Positions 9,113 to 20,251 of a stretch of DNA of 64,000 bases are shown here, in pieces. The stretch spans positions 79,693,675 through 79,757,674 of the forward strand of contig NC_090322.1 of NCBI RefSeq assembly GCF_040869045.1. The letters are read 5' to 3'. The notes under the pieces were generated by a model, which was given only the letters and a program-made list of their open reading frames with translations, searched no databases and had not been told where the DNA came from. The DNA is from Eurosta solidaginis (Eukaryota; Arthropoda; Insecta; Diptera; Tephritidae). The first letter of the stretch is position 1. Each line of letters begins with the position of its first letter. Both the position numbers and the translations under genes were made by a program.

Positions 9113-9733
9113 AATTTTGTTCAAAATACTGACTTCCACTAATGAAAGAAACGTGGTCCTCCAAGCTAGATACGCCACCATAGATGTTGAGGTCCAACAT
9201 CTAGATGCCTTATTAGCTGATTTGAAGTTGCCCAGGAACCAATGAGAAACAATTTTAAACGAATGCAAAACAGTTGCTATTCAATTGAACATCTCGCCAA
9301 AGTTTCCGGACATTCGAAAGAGAAAACCCAAAAGACGTTCTGAAGATAATTTAAATGAGATGATCACGGATGATTCAGAGTCTGATTTTAAAAACAATAC
9401 ATTATTGGTGATCTTTGATTTGGTAATCACTGGCATTACTGAGCCATTTGCAGCTATGAGAAATTTGAGCGAGTAGTTTTCCTTTTTGTGGCAATTTGAA
9501 GACATGGATGAAACTACGGTTCGGGCGAGCGCAGCAAAATTTGTCGAAAAATGCAGGTCGGACATTTCTCAAACCTTAGAATGCGAAATAATTCACTTGA
9601 AACATATTTACGACGCAAATTTTGATAAAGGTCTGTCACCTTTAGAATTGCTGAATGCCGTCTATGTTCAAAATCTGTATACAATTTTCCTTAAGATTTG
9701 TATTGCTTTACGTATCAAACGTATCAAACGTGA

Positions 9734-10516
9734 AAAGTTTGTGTGCCAACGTAACTTTACGTCAGAGCTATGTAGATTTCATGCATGAGTTCTTGGGAAT
9801 GGGTCATATGGAAGTAGTACGCGATAGACCCACATCCTCTTATTACATGCTTCATCATGCAGTGCTGAAGGAGACTAGAGAAACAACAAAGTTGAGAGTT
9901 GTGTTGTTGTTGATGATACCTTATTAGTTGGTCCCCAATTACAGCCGGAATTATTTTGCATCCTACTGCGTTTTCGTATGCATCGGTACGCCATGACAGC
10001 AGGCATAGCGAACTTGTACCGCCAGGTCTACATACATGAAAAATACGTGGATTTTCAAAGAATCGTCTGGCGAGACGCGCCGACTGAAGAGCTGAAATAT
10101 TACAGAATGCTTCGTCTCACTTATGGCACAGCCTCCGCGACCACCTAGCCGTGAAAGCATTGCAGCAAGTTGGTAAGAATTACATGTCCAAATTTCACGA
10201 CTCTTCGAATGTTATTCTTAACGATGTTTATATGGACGACCTCTTAACTGGCGCTGACACCTCTGACGAGCTTGTCCAACGTCAAAGCGAAGTAGCTCAA
10301 CTACTCTCGCAAGGAGGATTCGAGCTAAGGAAGTGGGCCAGTAACTGCCACTTCCATTTCAATAAACACAACGCCATTAAAACATTTACTGCCAGAAAAG
10401 GGCGAGGTCAGAACGTTGGGTCTGACGTGGAATACGCTACACGATTAACGTATGCAGTAAATCTCAAGCCACCACCTGCTACGCAGTTTTCTGTCGGATG
10501 CAAGCACGGTCTTTGA
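9734..10516 (+). pseudogene. BEL/Pao reverse transcriptase, partly deleted
   Basis: Sequence resumes with TLRQSYVDFMHEFLGMG and HMEVVRDRP, then a frame break leads to LLVGPQLQPELF and a palm segment (FRMHRYAM, VYIHEKYVDFQRIVWRD, MLRLTYGTASAT). After a short deletion comes 10151-10516 with the catalytic NDVYMDDLLTGAD. The YMDD aspartates are intact. The fingers between TTKLRVV and LLVGPQL are shorter than expected, as in the minus-strand copy. The enzyme would copy element RNA into DNA, but frameshifts prevent a continuous product. Confidence 0.88.
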
Positions 10517-11084
10517 CCCGCTTGGTCTATTATCTCCTTGTACTATAAGAGCGAGAGTATGGTTTCAGCAAATCTGGCTTGCTGATGTTGGTTGGGATGA
10601 CCCAGTTCCCGAGACAATATCAACTGACTGGCACCAGCATCGTTGCGAACTTCGATTGCTGTCCAATCTATAACTGAGCCGTTGGCTGGGCACTACCCCA
10701 AACGAATCAACCGAGTTCCATGCGTTTGCGGATGCCTCCGAGAAAGCGTATGCAGCCGTAGTCTACGCCCGCACACAATACGCGGAGGGCAGGATCGTCG
10801 TTAACATAGTCGCATCAAAAGCGAAAGTCACTCCGTTGAAGTCTATAACTTTGCCTCGACTGGAATTATGCGCCGCTTATTTGGCAGCAAAGCTTAGTAA
10901 GCAGGTTACAGAAACTTTATGTCCATCAGGAGGCCGGGTATTCGGGTGAACTGACTCGACGTAACATTGGCCTAGCTAAAAAGTCAGCATAGCCGTTGGT
11001 CGCCATTCGTGGCAAATCGTGTGGCAGAAGTACTTCAGATATTACTACCCGAATGCTGGGCGCATGTCCGATCCGAGAACAACC
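10517..11084 (+). pseudogene. BEL/Pao RT connection and RNase H, truncated at the array
   Basis: The frame continues with FDPLGLLSP-type connection sequence and WFQQIWLADVGWDDPVP, then an RNase H fold: HAFADASEKAYAAVVY (first Asp), LPRLELCAAYLAAKL (Glu), and a WTDST-equivalent region where the Trp codon is now TGA and another Trp is TAG. It ends in [13 protein letters not shown] and HVRSENNP, at which point BEL sequence stops and the array starts (CGTCCTAG at 11085). The residues expected between this and the pre-integrase segment at 54748 are partly missing. Confidence 0.85.
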
Positions 11085-12025
11085 CGTCCTAGTTATAATT
11101 CAATTAGTGGTAAATTTTTTTATTTATTTGTATTGTATCTAATTTTATTTTAGTTTATTTCATTTTGTATTTTTATTATTAATATTTATGATATTTATTA
11201 TTTTATCGAATTTTATTTTATTATAAGTTACTTTGTTTTTGGTATATTTATTTAAAAATGTATTGAGTTTTATTCTATTTTATCGTGTTGTTACTATTAC
11301 TATTTATAATCTTTATTAATTTTATTAAATTTTATTTTATTATAGCTTGTTTTATTCTTGGTAATTTTAGAGAAATTTGATTGAATTTGATTTTACCTAT
11401 GTTTGTAGATGTATTTATATATATTTATATAAATATATATATATTTTTCTAAAGAAAACTTAAATTTTAGTGTTTTTCTTTCTTTTGGTTACCAACTCAT
11501 TTTAGGTCCGCCTTATTTTTAATTTTGTTTAAACTTTACTTTTCTAAGTTTTATTAAGTATCATTTGCCTTATTATAAACTTTGAAATTTTAGCTTTCTA
11601 ACTCTAATTTTCCATTTCGTTCTGTGCTTATTTAAATTTAATTATCTTCTTATTTTAAATCATATATTTCTATGTCTAAATCTTTCTTTCCTTGTTTTTT
11701 TTAATTTAGTTTGAATTATTTTCTCATTTAAAATCCATTTTAAATCTTAGTTTCTAATTCTAGATTTTTCTTTTTGTACGTATTTAATTCAGTTTAGTTA
11801 TGTTCCTAACTCAAATCTATTTAAAATTCCGGTTTCTAACTTCAAATTTTCCTTTCCTGTTTCTATTTAAACAAGCTGAATGATTTTGGAATTTTAAATT
11901 TAATAATTCGAATTTTTTAAATTGGGTTTATTGTAGATGTTAATAGTGCAAAAATTCAACATTTGTTGGTCGTCACCGAAAATAGTTCACCTTTGCAAAG
12001 GTACGTTTCTTACCATCTAAATATA
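11085..12025. repeat. AT-rich block of unit A (no gene)
   Basis: About 900 bases of T-rich sequence (TTTATTTTAGTTTATT-like words) hold no coding region. The same block recurs at 20841, 31166, 35582, 46038 and 50454. It lies on the LTR side of the PBS of the neighbouring unit, so it probably belongs to the LTR or 3' UTR of the gypsy-like element; the exact boundary cannot be set because all copies are in tandem. Confidence 0.8.
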
Positions 12026-12306
12026 TGTGGTGGCTCTACATCAAATAGACAACATTACATTTTGATTTCTCTTAGTTTAAGTTTAGCTCTTCTTTGGCCA
12101 CTGTAGGAATAAACTCTTGTGTTTGTATTTTCTTGTAGTCACCGTTACATGAATAAACGACGATGAGAGTGTTTTTCAGTTAGCTGTTCACTTTGCACAT
12201 AGAGCGAGTTATAGCTTCAATAACATATTCGCATAGCGGCAAAAAACACTTCTCATCTGATCATACAGTAGAAAACACGTGTTATAACTACGCACAAAAT
12301 TCTACA
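12026..12306 (+). repeat. 5' LTR of the small gypsy-like element
   Basis: This 281-bp copy starts TGTGGTGGCTCTACATC and ends ATTCTACA, and contains an AATAAA-like word (GGAATAAACTC) and a second one (TGAATAAACG), possible polyadenylation signals. It follows the target duplication TATA and is followed at 12308 by a PBS-like sequence, TGGTGACCCGAGAC. Confidence 0.92.
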
Positions 12307-12307
12307 T

Positions 12308-12321
12308 TGGTGACCCGAGAC
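12308..12321 (+). promoter_or_regulatory. Primer binding site of the small LTR element
   Basis: TGGTGACCCGAGAC starts one base after the 5' LTR and begins with TGG, as expected for pairing with a tRNA 3' CCA end. The tRNA is not assigned. Confidence 0.75.
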
Positions 12322-12441
12322 AAAAATAAAATAAATTCCAGAAAAACGTAACGGTGCTCTTCATAAAAGCTAACAGTATTTCAGTTCATTTGGCAAAATG
12401 ACGCCACCAACAGAAAACAAAACGGTTGGCATCGAACCTTT

Positions 12442-13026
12442 AAATCATCCGTTTTGGCAACCGGAAAGGACCAATGGACAGATAACTTACCCCTCTTGCT
12501 ATTGGGTCTAAGAGCTGCATACAAACAAGAATTAAAAGCTTCCCCAGCAGAACTGCTATACGGATCGACTATCAAAATACCTGGGGAATTTATTGAGTAT
12601 TCAGACTCCGTCATAACACCGTACGAATTCCTAAAAAACTTGCGACAGACAATGGATAAATTGCGACCGACACAATCAGAGTTTCATGGATCACCAACGA
12701 GCTTCATGCACCCAGATTTATCAAAATGCTCGCACGTTCTAGTTCGCACTGACAGCATTCGTCCGTCACTTACGGCCCCATACGAGGGTCCATTTGAGGT
12801 GCTACATCGACAAACAAAATTTTTTACATTGTTGATCCGGGGAAAACATACCAACATCAGCATCGATCGCTTGAAACCTGCATACATTTGGCACGAAGAT
12901 ACGCCTTTGGAATCACCAACGCAGTCAACACAAAACGGCCAACCACAACCAGAACTCAACAAACAAACAACAACTGCAAACTCCAGACCAAAACGCAATA
13001 TACGAAAACCTGTACGTTTTCTCTAA
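12442..13026 (+). pseudogene. Ty3/gypsy integrase C-terminal fragment
   Basis: The open frame encodes the end of the integrase core (WTDNLPLLLLGLRAAYK, SPAELLYGSTIKIPGEF) and the C-terminal domain (DLSKCSHVLVRTD, APYEGPFEVLHRQTKFFTL, ISIDRLKPAYI), then a basic tail. The catalytic D,D,E residues are upstream and deleted. A separate ATG at 12398 begins a short gag-like frame that is out of phase with it, so the deletion joined gag to integrase. The stop at 13024-13026 is a few bases before the PPT-like CGGGGAG and the 3' LTR. Confidence 0.88.
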
Positions 13027-13037
13027 ACGGGGAGTAC

Positions 13038-13318
13038 TGTGGTGGCTCTACATCAAATAGACAACATTACATTTTGATTTCTCTTAGTTTAAGTTTAGCT
13101 CTTCTTTGGCCACTGTAAGAATAAACTCTTGTGTTTGTATTTTCTTGTAGTCACCGTTACATGAATAAACGACGATGAGAGTGTTTTTCAGTTAGCTGTT
13201 CACTTTGCACATAGAGCGAGTTATAGCTTCAATAACATATTCGCATAGCGGCAAAAAACACTTCTCATCTGATCATACAGTAGAAAACACGTGTTATAAC
13301 TACGCACAAAATTCTACA
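13038..13318 (+). repeat. 3' LTR of the small gypsy-like element
   Basis: It is 281 bp and essentially identical to the copy at 12026-12306. A purine-rich AAACGGGGAG tract at 13026-13035 directly precedes it and would serve as polypurine tract. TATA follows. Confidence 0.92.
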
Positions 13319-13844
13319 TATATTTAAAACGTATATGCCCTTACATAGATGTACATATGTAGCATGTAAAGAATAAATTTTATGCAAAAAATATTTAAAT
13401 GAAGTTCATATAATTTACTGTAATTCCTCCTACGATTCGTGCGTATACGTACATCTATGTATATCTTAAATGGGGTTATCTCACAATTTATCATAAGTAA
13501 AATAAAATGGTTGAAATGTTTACAGCAGTTTTAATCAATTTCATTTAAATTGTAGCTACAAGAGTCCTTACGTAGATGTACATATGTAGCAGGTAAAGAA
13601 TAAATTTTACGCAAAAAAGATTTAAATGAAGTTCATATAATCTAATGTAATTCTTAATACGATTCTTGCGTATACATACATCTATGTATAGTTTAAATAT
13701 GTAGTATCATTTCAAAACCAACAGTAATTTGTTAAATTGAATGTAAATAACAAAAAATTTGATTTCCGTATTACGGAATGAACTCACCGCTTGTTGTTGG
13801 TAAATTGGGTGTTTGTTGATGTTGGTAATATGCTGTTATTGCCG

Positions 13845-14135
13845 GTAATTGTTACAGCTGGGTGTTGCGGCCGGCCTATATTCGGCGGCCATGCTGTTGT
13901 TGTTGTAGCGGGTACTGTTGCAACAGGCCTATATTCGGCGGCCCTGCTGTTGTTGTTGCAGCGGGTACTGTTGCAGCAGGCCTATATTCGGTAGCCCTGC
14001 TGTTGTTGTTGTAGCGGGTACTGTTGCAGCAGGCCTATATTCGGCGGCCCTGCTGTTGTTGTTATAGCGGGTACTGTTGCAGAAGGCCTATATTCGGCGG
14101 CTCTGCTGTTGTTGTTGTTGCTGGTGCCGTTGTTA
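13845..14135. repeat. 53-bp minisatellite, unit A (about five units)
   Basis: Units contain GCGGGTACTGTTGCAGCAGG, CCTATATTCGGCGGCC and CTGCTGTTGTTGTTG. CCTATATTCGG recurs about every 53 bases (13927, 13980, 14033, 14086). Copy number differs between units of the array: about five in A, two in B, three in C1 and D1, four in C2 and D2. Confidence 0.88.
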
Positions 14136-14139
14136 TAGG

Positions 14140-14690
14140 TTGTGGTCGTTGCGCTGTCGATGATACAACGCGCAGTGATGGCGCGCTGGTGGATGTTGCG
14201 CTCGTAGGCTGCACGGTAAGTAGGTGTAGCGCGCAGTGTTGGCAAGCTGTTGGTCGTTGCGCTCGTGGGTGGCGCTGTTGGATGACTCAGTCATTGATGA
14301 TAGCGCGCTGGTGGTTGTCGAAGATGGCGCAGTCGAGTATGGTAGCGCGCGCGAAGATGGTGCAGTCGGAGATTATAGCGCGCATGTTGTGGCGCGATCG
14401 AAGATGGCGCAGTCGATGGTTATAGTGCGCGTGGTGTGGCGCGCTGGTGGTTGTTGCGCTCGAAAATGGCGCAGTCGGGTATGGTAACGCGCACGGCGTA
14501 GCGCGCTCGAAGATGGCGCAGTCGATGATTATATTACGCGTGGTGTGGCGCGCTGGTGGTTGTTGCGCTCGAAAATGACGCAGTCGAGTATGGTGGCGTG
14601 CGCGTGTGGTGCGCTGGTGGTTGGTGCTTCAAAGAGGGCGCCAAGGATGGTAGCGCGCGTTGGAGCACTGGTGGTTGTTGCGCTCGAAAA
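14140..14690. repeat. GCGC-rich minisatellite, unit A
   Basis: Degenerate repeats of GCGCTGGTGGTTGTTGCGCT, GAAAATGGCGCAGTCGAGTA and TGGTAGCGCGC run for about 550 bases with a period near 57-60. The high GC content contrasts with the AT-rich surroundings. Long open frames occur on both strands only because stop codons are rare in this repeat; I do not consider them genes. Confidence 0.85.
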
Positions 14691-14699
14691 AAGACAATG

Positions 14700-16830
14700 G
14701 TCCAGCTGAGGCACTTTCAACACAATCGCATGCAATGTGAAATAGCTCGAAGGATTTGTCCTCGTCTCAATTAAGCCTCTTAACTGGTTACTCCGAAAAT
14801 GCCAATCACTTTCAGTTGTCACTATTTCACTTGCAACCTTTTCTTCCTTACATTGTTCAGAACCATTTAAGATCAATAAGATCACACGATTTTCCACATA
14901 TTCTCTTTAACGTATATGGTGTTCCACGAGCATTTCCTTTGCTTATTGCTTTTATATTTTTCCTAGCACCGTCGCTAATCGAGTTTCTTTGCAAAATGTT
15001 CTTTAATTAGTTTTTTCTTTTCTTTCTGTGTAAGGAATTCGCGACCACCGCCGCAGCGCACTTTTCTTTCCTGATTCTCAAAAGGCGCACTGTAATGAAC
15101 GATGGCTAGACAGCGAAAATGGATTTTCATACCATTTCATCAATATATTAAAAAAAATATTTTTTTTTTGTATTCCGTACTAGCAATAAATAATTTTTTT
15201 TTAAATTTTTTATTGGTTTTCCATATTGGAGGTTTGCTCATAACCCACGCACAACCACTTATGTTGGAGGCCCTTGCCAATGCGGACAATTCGCAAGTTT
15301 TCTTCGATTTTATGCAACGCTTTGCTTTTCTTCTTTGGGCACGTCTTTATTTAATGCTTAAGGTGCGTTTTACCCAAATTTTCCCAACTTTCAGATTGAA
15401 AAACTATTTCACACACACCGAAATGAACCGACTACTACCTACCACGACGCGTGCCATTTTTCTTCTCCTCGGGAGCCACATTCAATGCACTTTACTTATT
15501 CAATTTTTGTAGGTTTTGCGCAAGGTAAGAAATTTTAGTTAAACAAATTTGATTTTGCCTTTTCCGCATTTTCCATTTGCTTTTGGAATTTCTTTCTTTT
15601 CTAGTGTTTGTAGTACGACGCGAAATAATTCCGCATAAGCCCGTGTGTAATGGAGGTTATAGTTCAATAATGTATTATTATAGCGTGCACAAACACTATA
15701 TTTTGCACAACTTTTATTAATTTTCCGGGCGATTTTATTTCCCTTGGCAAAACCCAACCGATACCGACGCTTGTAATCTACCTTCTGATTTTCTGCCCAA
15801 AAAATGGCCAACCACGCCATGGCATTCTAGGAAAAATTCCATTCCATTATTGCGACTGCGCAGTGGAACGGCGCCGTTAAATCGCATGATTTAACTGTGG
15901 TTGCCATGGTGGAACCATACAAGGTGGTAGTCGCGGTGACATTCCTGCAGCCATCATTAAAAGTTCCATATACTTTGGCTCTGTGAACCGACGGACTAAT
16001 GTCAAAATCGTACTGTGCTGAGAGTTGATGTGTCAAATCGTATAAAAACTACAAGCACGCTGTCACCTTGTATAGTAACGCCATGGTGGTTGCCGTTATT
16101 GGGAATTTTCCCACACCATTGAATTCTTTGGCGATGCCACCAGCGCGAAATTAACAAAAATTTGTTTTAACTGCCCCAGGCAGACATGAGTGAGGGTGAA
16201 TCCTAACCTATTCCCTATCACCAGCCAACTGGTACGTTCCACGGGTGAATCTCTCAAGTGGACCATAACAAACCTGCTTCGCTTTGAAGTCCTGACGATG
16301 AAGCGAACAGGAAACCGGTTCACCTGTAGGAAGCCACTCTCAGGAACCTCCAATGTCAGTTAACGTGGGGCACGACTCACCCCTACGATAAGAATGCCAA
16401 AGTTCTACCGCAAAGCTAGCCGGGCAACAAAAGGTCCATCAAAAAAAGTTAAGTCAAATAGTGAATCAATTTTGTTTCTTAGTTAAAAGGCTTTGCGGCA
16501 ATTAGACATTTGTTATGGAGAACTCGTCAAAACTCCGTATGGTTCTAGTGGTTATCGCCCCCACAGAAAGGCAAAAAATAATATATGTGTGTAGACATTT
16601 TGATAAAGGAGAACTCGTCCAAACTCCGTAAGGCTAGTCCAACCCAAGTTTGGACTGCCAGACTGTTCACGGTTCTCGGTGAGTACGCGTGTGAATAACC
16701 TATGATATCATTGCTCGGGGAGAATACTGGGCGAGATGTCCCCGACCGCCAAAACGTCCAGACAGGGTAAAAAAAAGTCCAATTGGTAGGTTTATAAAAA
16801 AATCAAATTGTAATTTAGCAAAACGTTCTT
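14700..16830. other. Unassigned 2-kb block between minisatellite and pol (unit A)
   Basis: This stretch is conserved in B (about 25480-28195), C2 (about 38130-40770) and partly in D2 (to 54607). I see no env-like gene in the minus orientation that the element would need: no signal peptide plus furin site plus transmembrane arrangement. Poly-T tracts near 15170-15200 and 15540-15600 are candidate positions for the complement of the polypurine tract. It is probably 3' UTR and part of the LTR. Confidence 0.55.
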
Positions 16831-16836
16831 GAGGGT

Positions 16837-19140
16837 TTATTGTGGACGAATATCCGAAGCATGCAAGCGACCTATCAATTTCCTGTTCAGGTCCTCGAGA
16901 TCATACAATGCATTGCCTATTTTTCGGAGTACTCGACACTTAAGATATTTCGGCAGGAATTTGGCGTTAATACCCTGTTTGAAGTTACTCAAAGCAAAGT
17001 TTTTCCGGAAAACTTCCTGACCTTCTCTGTAGTTGCCTTGCCTAGAGCGCTTGTTATAGGTGGTTATTCCTCTATCTTTTGCCTGATTTAAATTCCTACG
17101 AATTTGCTCGCGAATATTAGTCATCTTTTCGGCTCTATTTGCTATCGTAACCAGATCTTCTCTAAGGCTGCCGAGTTTCTGTAAAATGTTGTACGTTGAG
17201 GCATGCTAAACCATGTTCTGGCCATATAATGCAAAGTATGGAGAGCACTGAATCGCCGAGTGAAAATCACTTCTCAAAAATGATAAAATCTCGGGTATAT
17301 GATTATCCCAATCGGTATGGTCTGGTTTATCCTTCAGGAAAATTCTAATCTTAGAAACAATTTCTCTATTAACGCGTTCGGATGCGTTCGCTTGAGGAGA
17401 ATATAACCCCGTTCTCACGTGCGTCACCCCGTAATTTACTAAAAATTGGTTCATTTCCTTCCAGATAAACTGTTTACCATTGTCGCTATGAATAAACTCA
17501 GGGACCCCTACAGCTGGAAAAATTTCTGAAGCGAAGTAATTTATAACATTAACAGTGGCGGCTCTCTGCATGGGCTTTAGCCAGGCATATTTTGAAAGAT
17601 GGTCTAATACTATAAAAAGAAATTGATTTCGTCGCTCAGATCTCGGATAAGGCCCTAGAAAATCGCAATATAATCGCTGAAATGGCCTCTCGGATGCAAA
17701 GGTACTCCCTAAAGGTGGTCTCGACTGTTGATTAGTGGGTTTTACTGCTTTGCAAGTGTCACAACGCTGGACGTAGTCCCTGACGTCCTTAGCCTGCTGT
17801 GGCCAGAAGTACTTTTGCCGGACACGTTCTAAGGTTTTCTGCCACCCGCCATGGTAACTCCGGTTAGCGTCATGTGCTAATCTCACTGCTTCCTCAGTCA
17901 ACCATTTCGGCAACCACAAACGCCACAGCGAGTCTTCTTCCCCTTCCACTCCCTTACGAAATTTAACCCTTTTAAAAATTACACCATCCACCACTCGTAA
18001 GTCCGGAAGAGACTCCTCGTTTTCGGTGACTGTCCTAATCAAATCTAGATATTCGTTGCTGCTAAATTCGGGAGAGACTAAATCTATTTCTATTACAAAC
18101 TCTTTGGAAATATCGAGTTGGGCCAGGACAGGAGCGGAACTCAAGGCTACTTTAAGTTTTTCGAAGGCCTCTATAGCTTCAGAGGTAAGCTTGAACGGGC
18201 CTGATGACTTACGGAGGCAGTCGGTCAAGGGACCTGGCAAGTCAGCAAAATTAGTAATAAATGCCCTGTACCAATTTGCAATGCCCACAAACCTACGCAC
18301 CTGCCGAGAGGATTTAGGGACCGGAAAGTTTTGCATCGCTTCTATTTTTCCTGGATCCACTTTCAAGCACCCGCTGCCTATCAAGTACCCTAATATCGAA
18401 TTTCCTTCTGACAAATTTTGCTTTTGTTTACGTTTATTGTCAGACCTGCGTCTGTCAAACACTTTGGCACTTCCGCCAGCAACTTCAGGTGGTCCTCAAA
18501 GTTCGTACTGCATACCATCAGGTCGAAGACATTCTCCCGCAGACGCGAATGGATTGCCTTGTCCATCACCCTACTCATGGTCTGCGGTCCATTGCACAGA
18601 CCAAAGGGCATCACCTTGAATTGGTACAGAGGCCTCCCCGGAACCGCGAATGCTGTTTTTTCCTTGGAGGACTCCGTCAATTTGACCTGAAAGAACGCGA
18701 CTTTCAGATCAATGCCACCAATAAAGCGCGTATCTTTCAGTCTGCTCAATAAGCCGTTAATATGAGGCAGGGGGTATGAGTCTTTCTTAGTTACCGCGTT
18801 GACCTTCATGGAATCTATGCACAACCTAACTTTACCTGGTTTCCGGACCAGTACCACAGGACTACACCACAGAGAGTTCGATTCTTCTATAACTCCCAAT
18901 TCGAGTAGGCGGTCTATTAAAAGCTTCGGCTTGTCTCGGTGGCGAAAGAGGGAAATGTTTGCTTTTTATAGGAACAGCATCACCGGTGTCAATGTGATGC
19001 TCCACTAACTTTGTTTTCCCCAGACCAAGCTTTTCGAATGAAGGAAACGTCTCTATGACCTTTTGTAAATCTCTTCTCCGGATTGGTGACAACTCATGGA
19101 GATTAAGTTCTTCGTCCTTTTCCTTGCTAACCTCTATGCA
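16837..19140 (-). pseudogene. Gypsy-like pol of unit A: RT, RNase H remnant, integrase
   Basis: 18862-19092 and 18390-18899 give the RT fingers and palm (VVLVRKPGKVRLCID, GIDLKVAFFQ, VMPFGLCNGPQ). The catalytic YLDD is missing: ENVF joins DLMVCS through a 12-base in-frame deletion. 17206-18462 gives the RT end (QVRRFVGIANWYRAFI), a stub of RNase H, then integrase with HHCC (YHGGW, CDTCKA), core D (DFLGPYP), D (HSDNGKQF) and E (ASERVNRE). A nonsense change (CAG to TAG) after GQNMV separates the C-terminal domain at 16837-17124. Frameshifts also break the RT. Confidence 0.88.
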
Positions 19141-19167
19141 CTCTACACTGGGGAATATTTCGGAAGC

Positions 19168-19695
19168 TTACGCAAATGCTCTCCAAAAATCAACCCCGAA
19201 GTAAGCTTCTTGGAGAAGTGAAAGGACAAGGTAAAAACGAATAATCTTTGTGGTATTCTTGAAGGTGACCGGCAACGATATCGAGCCTAAGATTTTTTCT
19301 TTGTTGCCACCCGCAGTGTATATGAACGCATGTAGGGGTTGATGATCGAAGCCGTTATCTTTTAGGAATTCTACATCATTCTTCCCCAAGATGGAGACTT
19401 TGGCTCCCGAGTCCAACAACCCTACAATAAAACTATATTTTATTTTTGCCTTCACGAGAGGCCTTTCATCCTCCGTAAGAATTAACGTGGTGGTTTGCAG
19501 CAATCTACGCTCCTGTACTCTCCTGTGATATCTTTTCCTGCACTTCAAAATATTTTCGGATACCGGTTGTTGTTCAAAAATTGCATGTCTTATTTGTTCA
19601 TACCTATGTTCCCTTTCTTCTAGATTAAGTGAGAAATGCGTCTGGCAAGCGGCATCCCTATGCTGGCGTTGCAGAATACTGGTCGGTTCGCCCAT
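19168..19695 (-). pseudogene. Gypsy-like aspartic protease, unit A
   Basis: The 175-residue frame starts in the gag-protease linker and contains a retropepsin domain at about residues 80-175 with the catalytic triplet in GLLDSGAKVSILGK. It continues with FYLVLSLLQEAYFGVDFWRAF. The DSG active site is intact here, unlike unit C2, where it reads DPG. The frame continues to the pol side with a break near 19168. It would process the polyprotein of the element. Confidence 0.85.
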
Positions 19696-19903
19696 CGCAG
19701 ATGAGGACGTTTGGCTATCGATTCAGAACTGTTGGAATTATACGTACTGTCAGAGAAAGTTATTATTACATTTGGGTATTCTTTCGCCAGGGTACTACTG
19801 CACCTCGGAAGCTCACCACCTCCATGCAACCCGGTACCTGCGAGAGATCCACCCTCTGGTTCAGCGCACGGGACGACGCCTCGATCACTGGCTGGTGTGG
19901 GAG

Positions 19904-20233
19904 CTATGACGCCGAACGAGGTTCCCCCGCCTTCTCGCTCGGGTACTGGTTTCCCTGCCTGCGATGGTCCCTAGGGCATTTAGGAGTAAGTACTCCCTTA
20001 TACCTACATTTAAAACAAAATGAATTCCTAATGGGTTCCTCGCAGTATATATATGAATGCCCCATTGCCTGACAATTCCAGCATTGGATTCCTGAATAGT
20101 CCGGTTTCTTGTTACGTCGATACTCCAACACCTCTATCTGCGGATCAGCTTCGCAGTCCTCGCCTTCCATCCTCATGTCCGGGGTTATCATACGGGCTTC
20201 GTTCACGTGCCGTCCTGGGTAAGTGATTCCCAA
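19904..20233 (-). pseudogene. Gypsy-like gag nucleocapsid with zinc knuckles, unit A
   Basis: The frame contains CWNCQAMGHSYIYC and a second cluster CFKCRYKGVLTPKC, two CCHC-like or CCHC-derived knuckles (the second has Leu where His is usual). The knuckle region was deleted from unit C2, so this is the only copy of the nucleocapsid in the window. Upstream gag (capsid) is cut off near 20280, where sequence jumps to the LTR side (CGCTTGAAATTC). Confidence 0.85.
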
Positions 20234-20251
20234 CAGCTTGCTTTTTTCAGC

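Larger units (their letters stand above)
7720..9715 (+). pseudogene. hAT transposase remnant of element 2
   Basis: 7789-8004 gives the zinc-finger-like N-terminus (RRGHQKCSVIF, NWLVWSASSHAFYCLPCRLL). 8232-8675 gives the DUF4371-like core (YDNSANMKGAYNGALRHI, CAIHSLNLCGVDAAEC). 9003-9245 and 9285-9715 give the linker (DVEVQHLDALLADLK; DDSESDFKNN; ECEIIHLKHIYDANF). The C-terminal dimerisation domain is absent. Several frameshifts and stops are present. It is paralogous to the transposase at 5021-7290 but retains segments that are damaged there, and is damaged where that one is better preserved. Confidence 0.82.
7438..9733 (+). mobile_element. hAT element 2, internally altered and 3' truncated
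   Basis: It begins CAGGCCCGACGAGAGG, matching the left end of element 1 with one change, and has one copy of the 170-bp subterminal unit. The transposase remnant follows, interrupted by a CTAATT-rich block (7998-8236) and a SINE-like insert (8813-9112). It loses homology to element 1 near 9715, before the dimerisation domain. A short filler with a repeated CGTATCAAA word leads into BEL sequence at about 9734. BEL residues GETRTAAVRSFYRLEK present in the minus-strand copy are missing, so deletion accompanied the insertion. Confidence 0.8.
12026..13318 (+). mobile_element. Small internally deleted Ty3/gypsy-like LTR element
   Basis: Two 281-bp LTRs (12026-12306 and 13038-13318) start TGTGGTGG and end TTCTACA. 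They differ at about one visible site (CTGTAGGAATA versus CTGTAAGAATA). TATA flanks the element on both sides (12022-12025, 13319-13322), and the empty site is visible in the other units. The 731-bp interior keeps a PBS, a few codons of gag and the end of integrase, so nearly all gag-pol is gone. It inserted into unit A only, recently by LTR similarity. Confidence 0.93.

Noticed and set aside
12398..12454. Intact small gag gene in the 1.3-kb LTR element
   Set aside because: Only about 20-30 codons remain and they are out of frame with the integrase fragment that follows.
14024..14487. Open frames rich in Val, Ala, Trp and Ser in the GCGC minisatellite (also 37350-37870 and 52218-52797)
   Set aside because: They are open on several frames and both strands because the repeat lacks stop words; residues repeat with the DNA period and no domain is recognisable.
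15102..15512. Hydrophobic plus-strand frame in the unassigned block, considered as an env or membrane protein
   Set aside because: It is antisense to the retroelement, mostly low-complexity T-rich sequence at the start, shortened in B, C2 and D2, and has no signal peptide, cleavage site or fusion-protein pattern.
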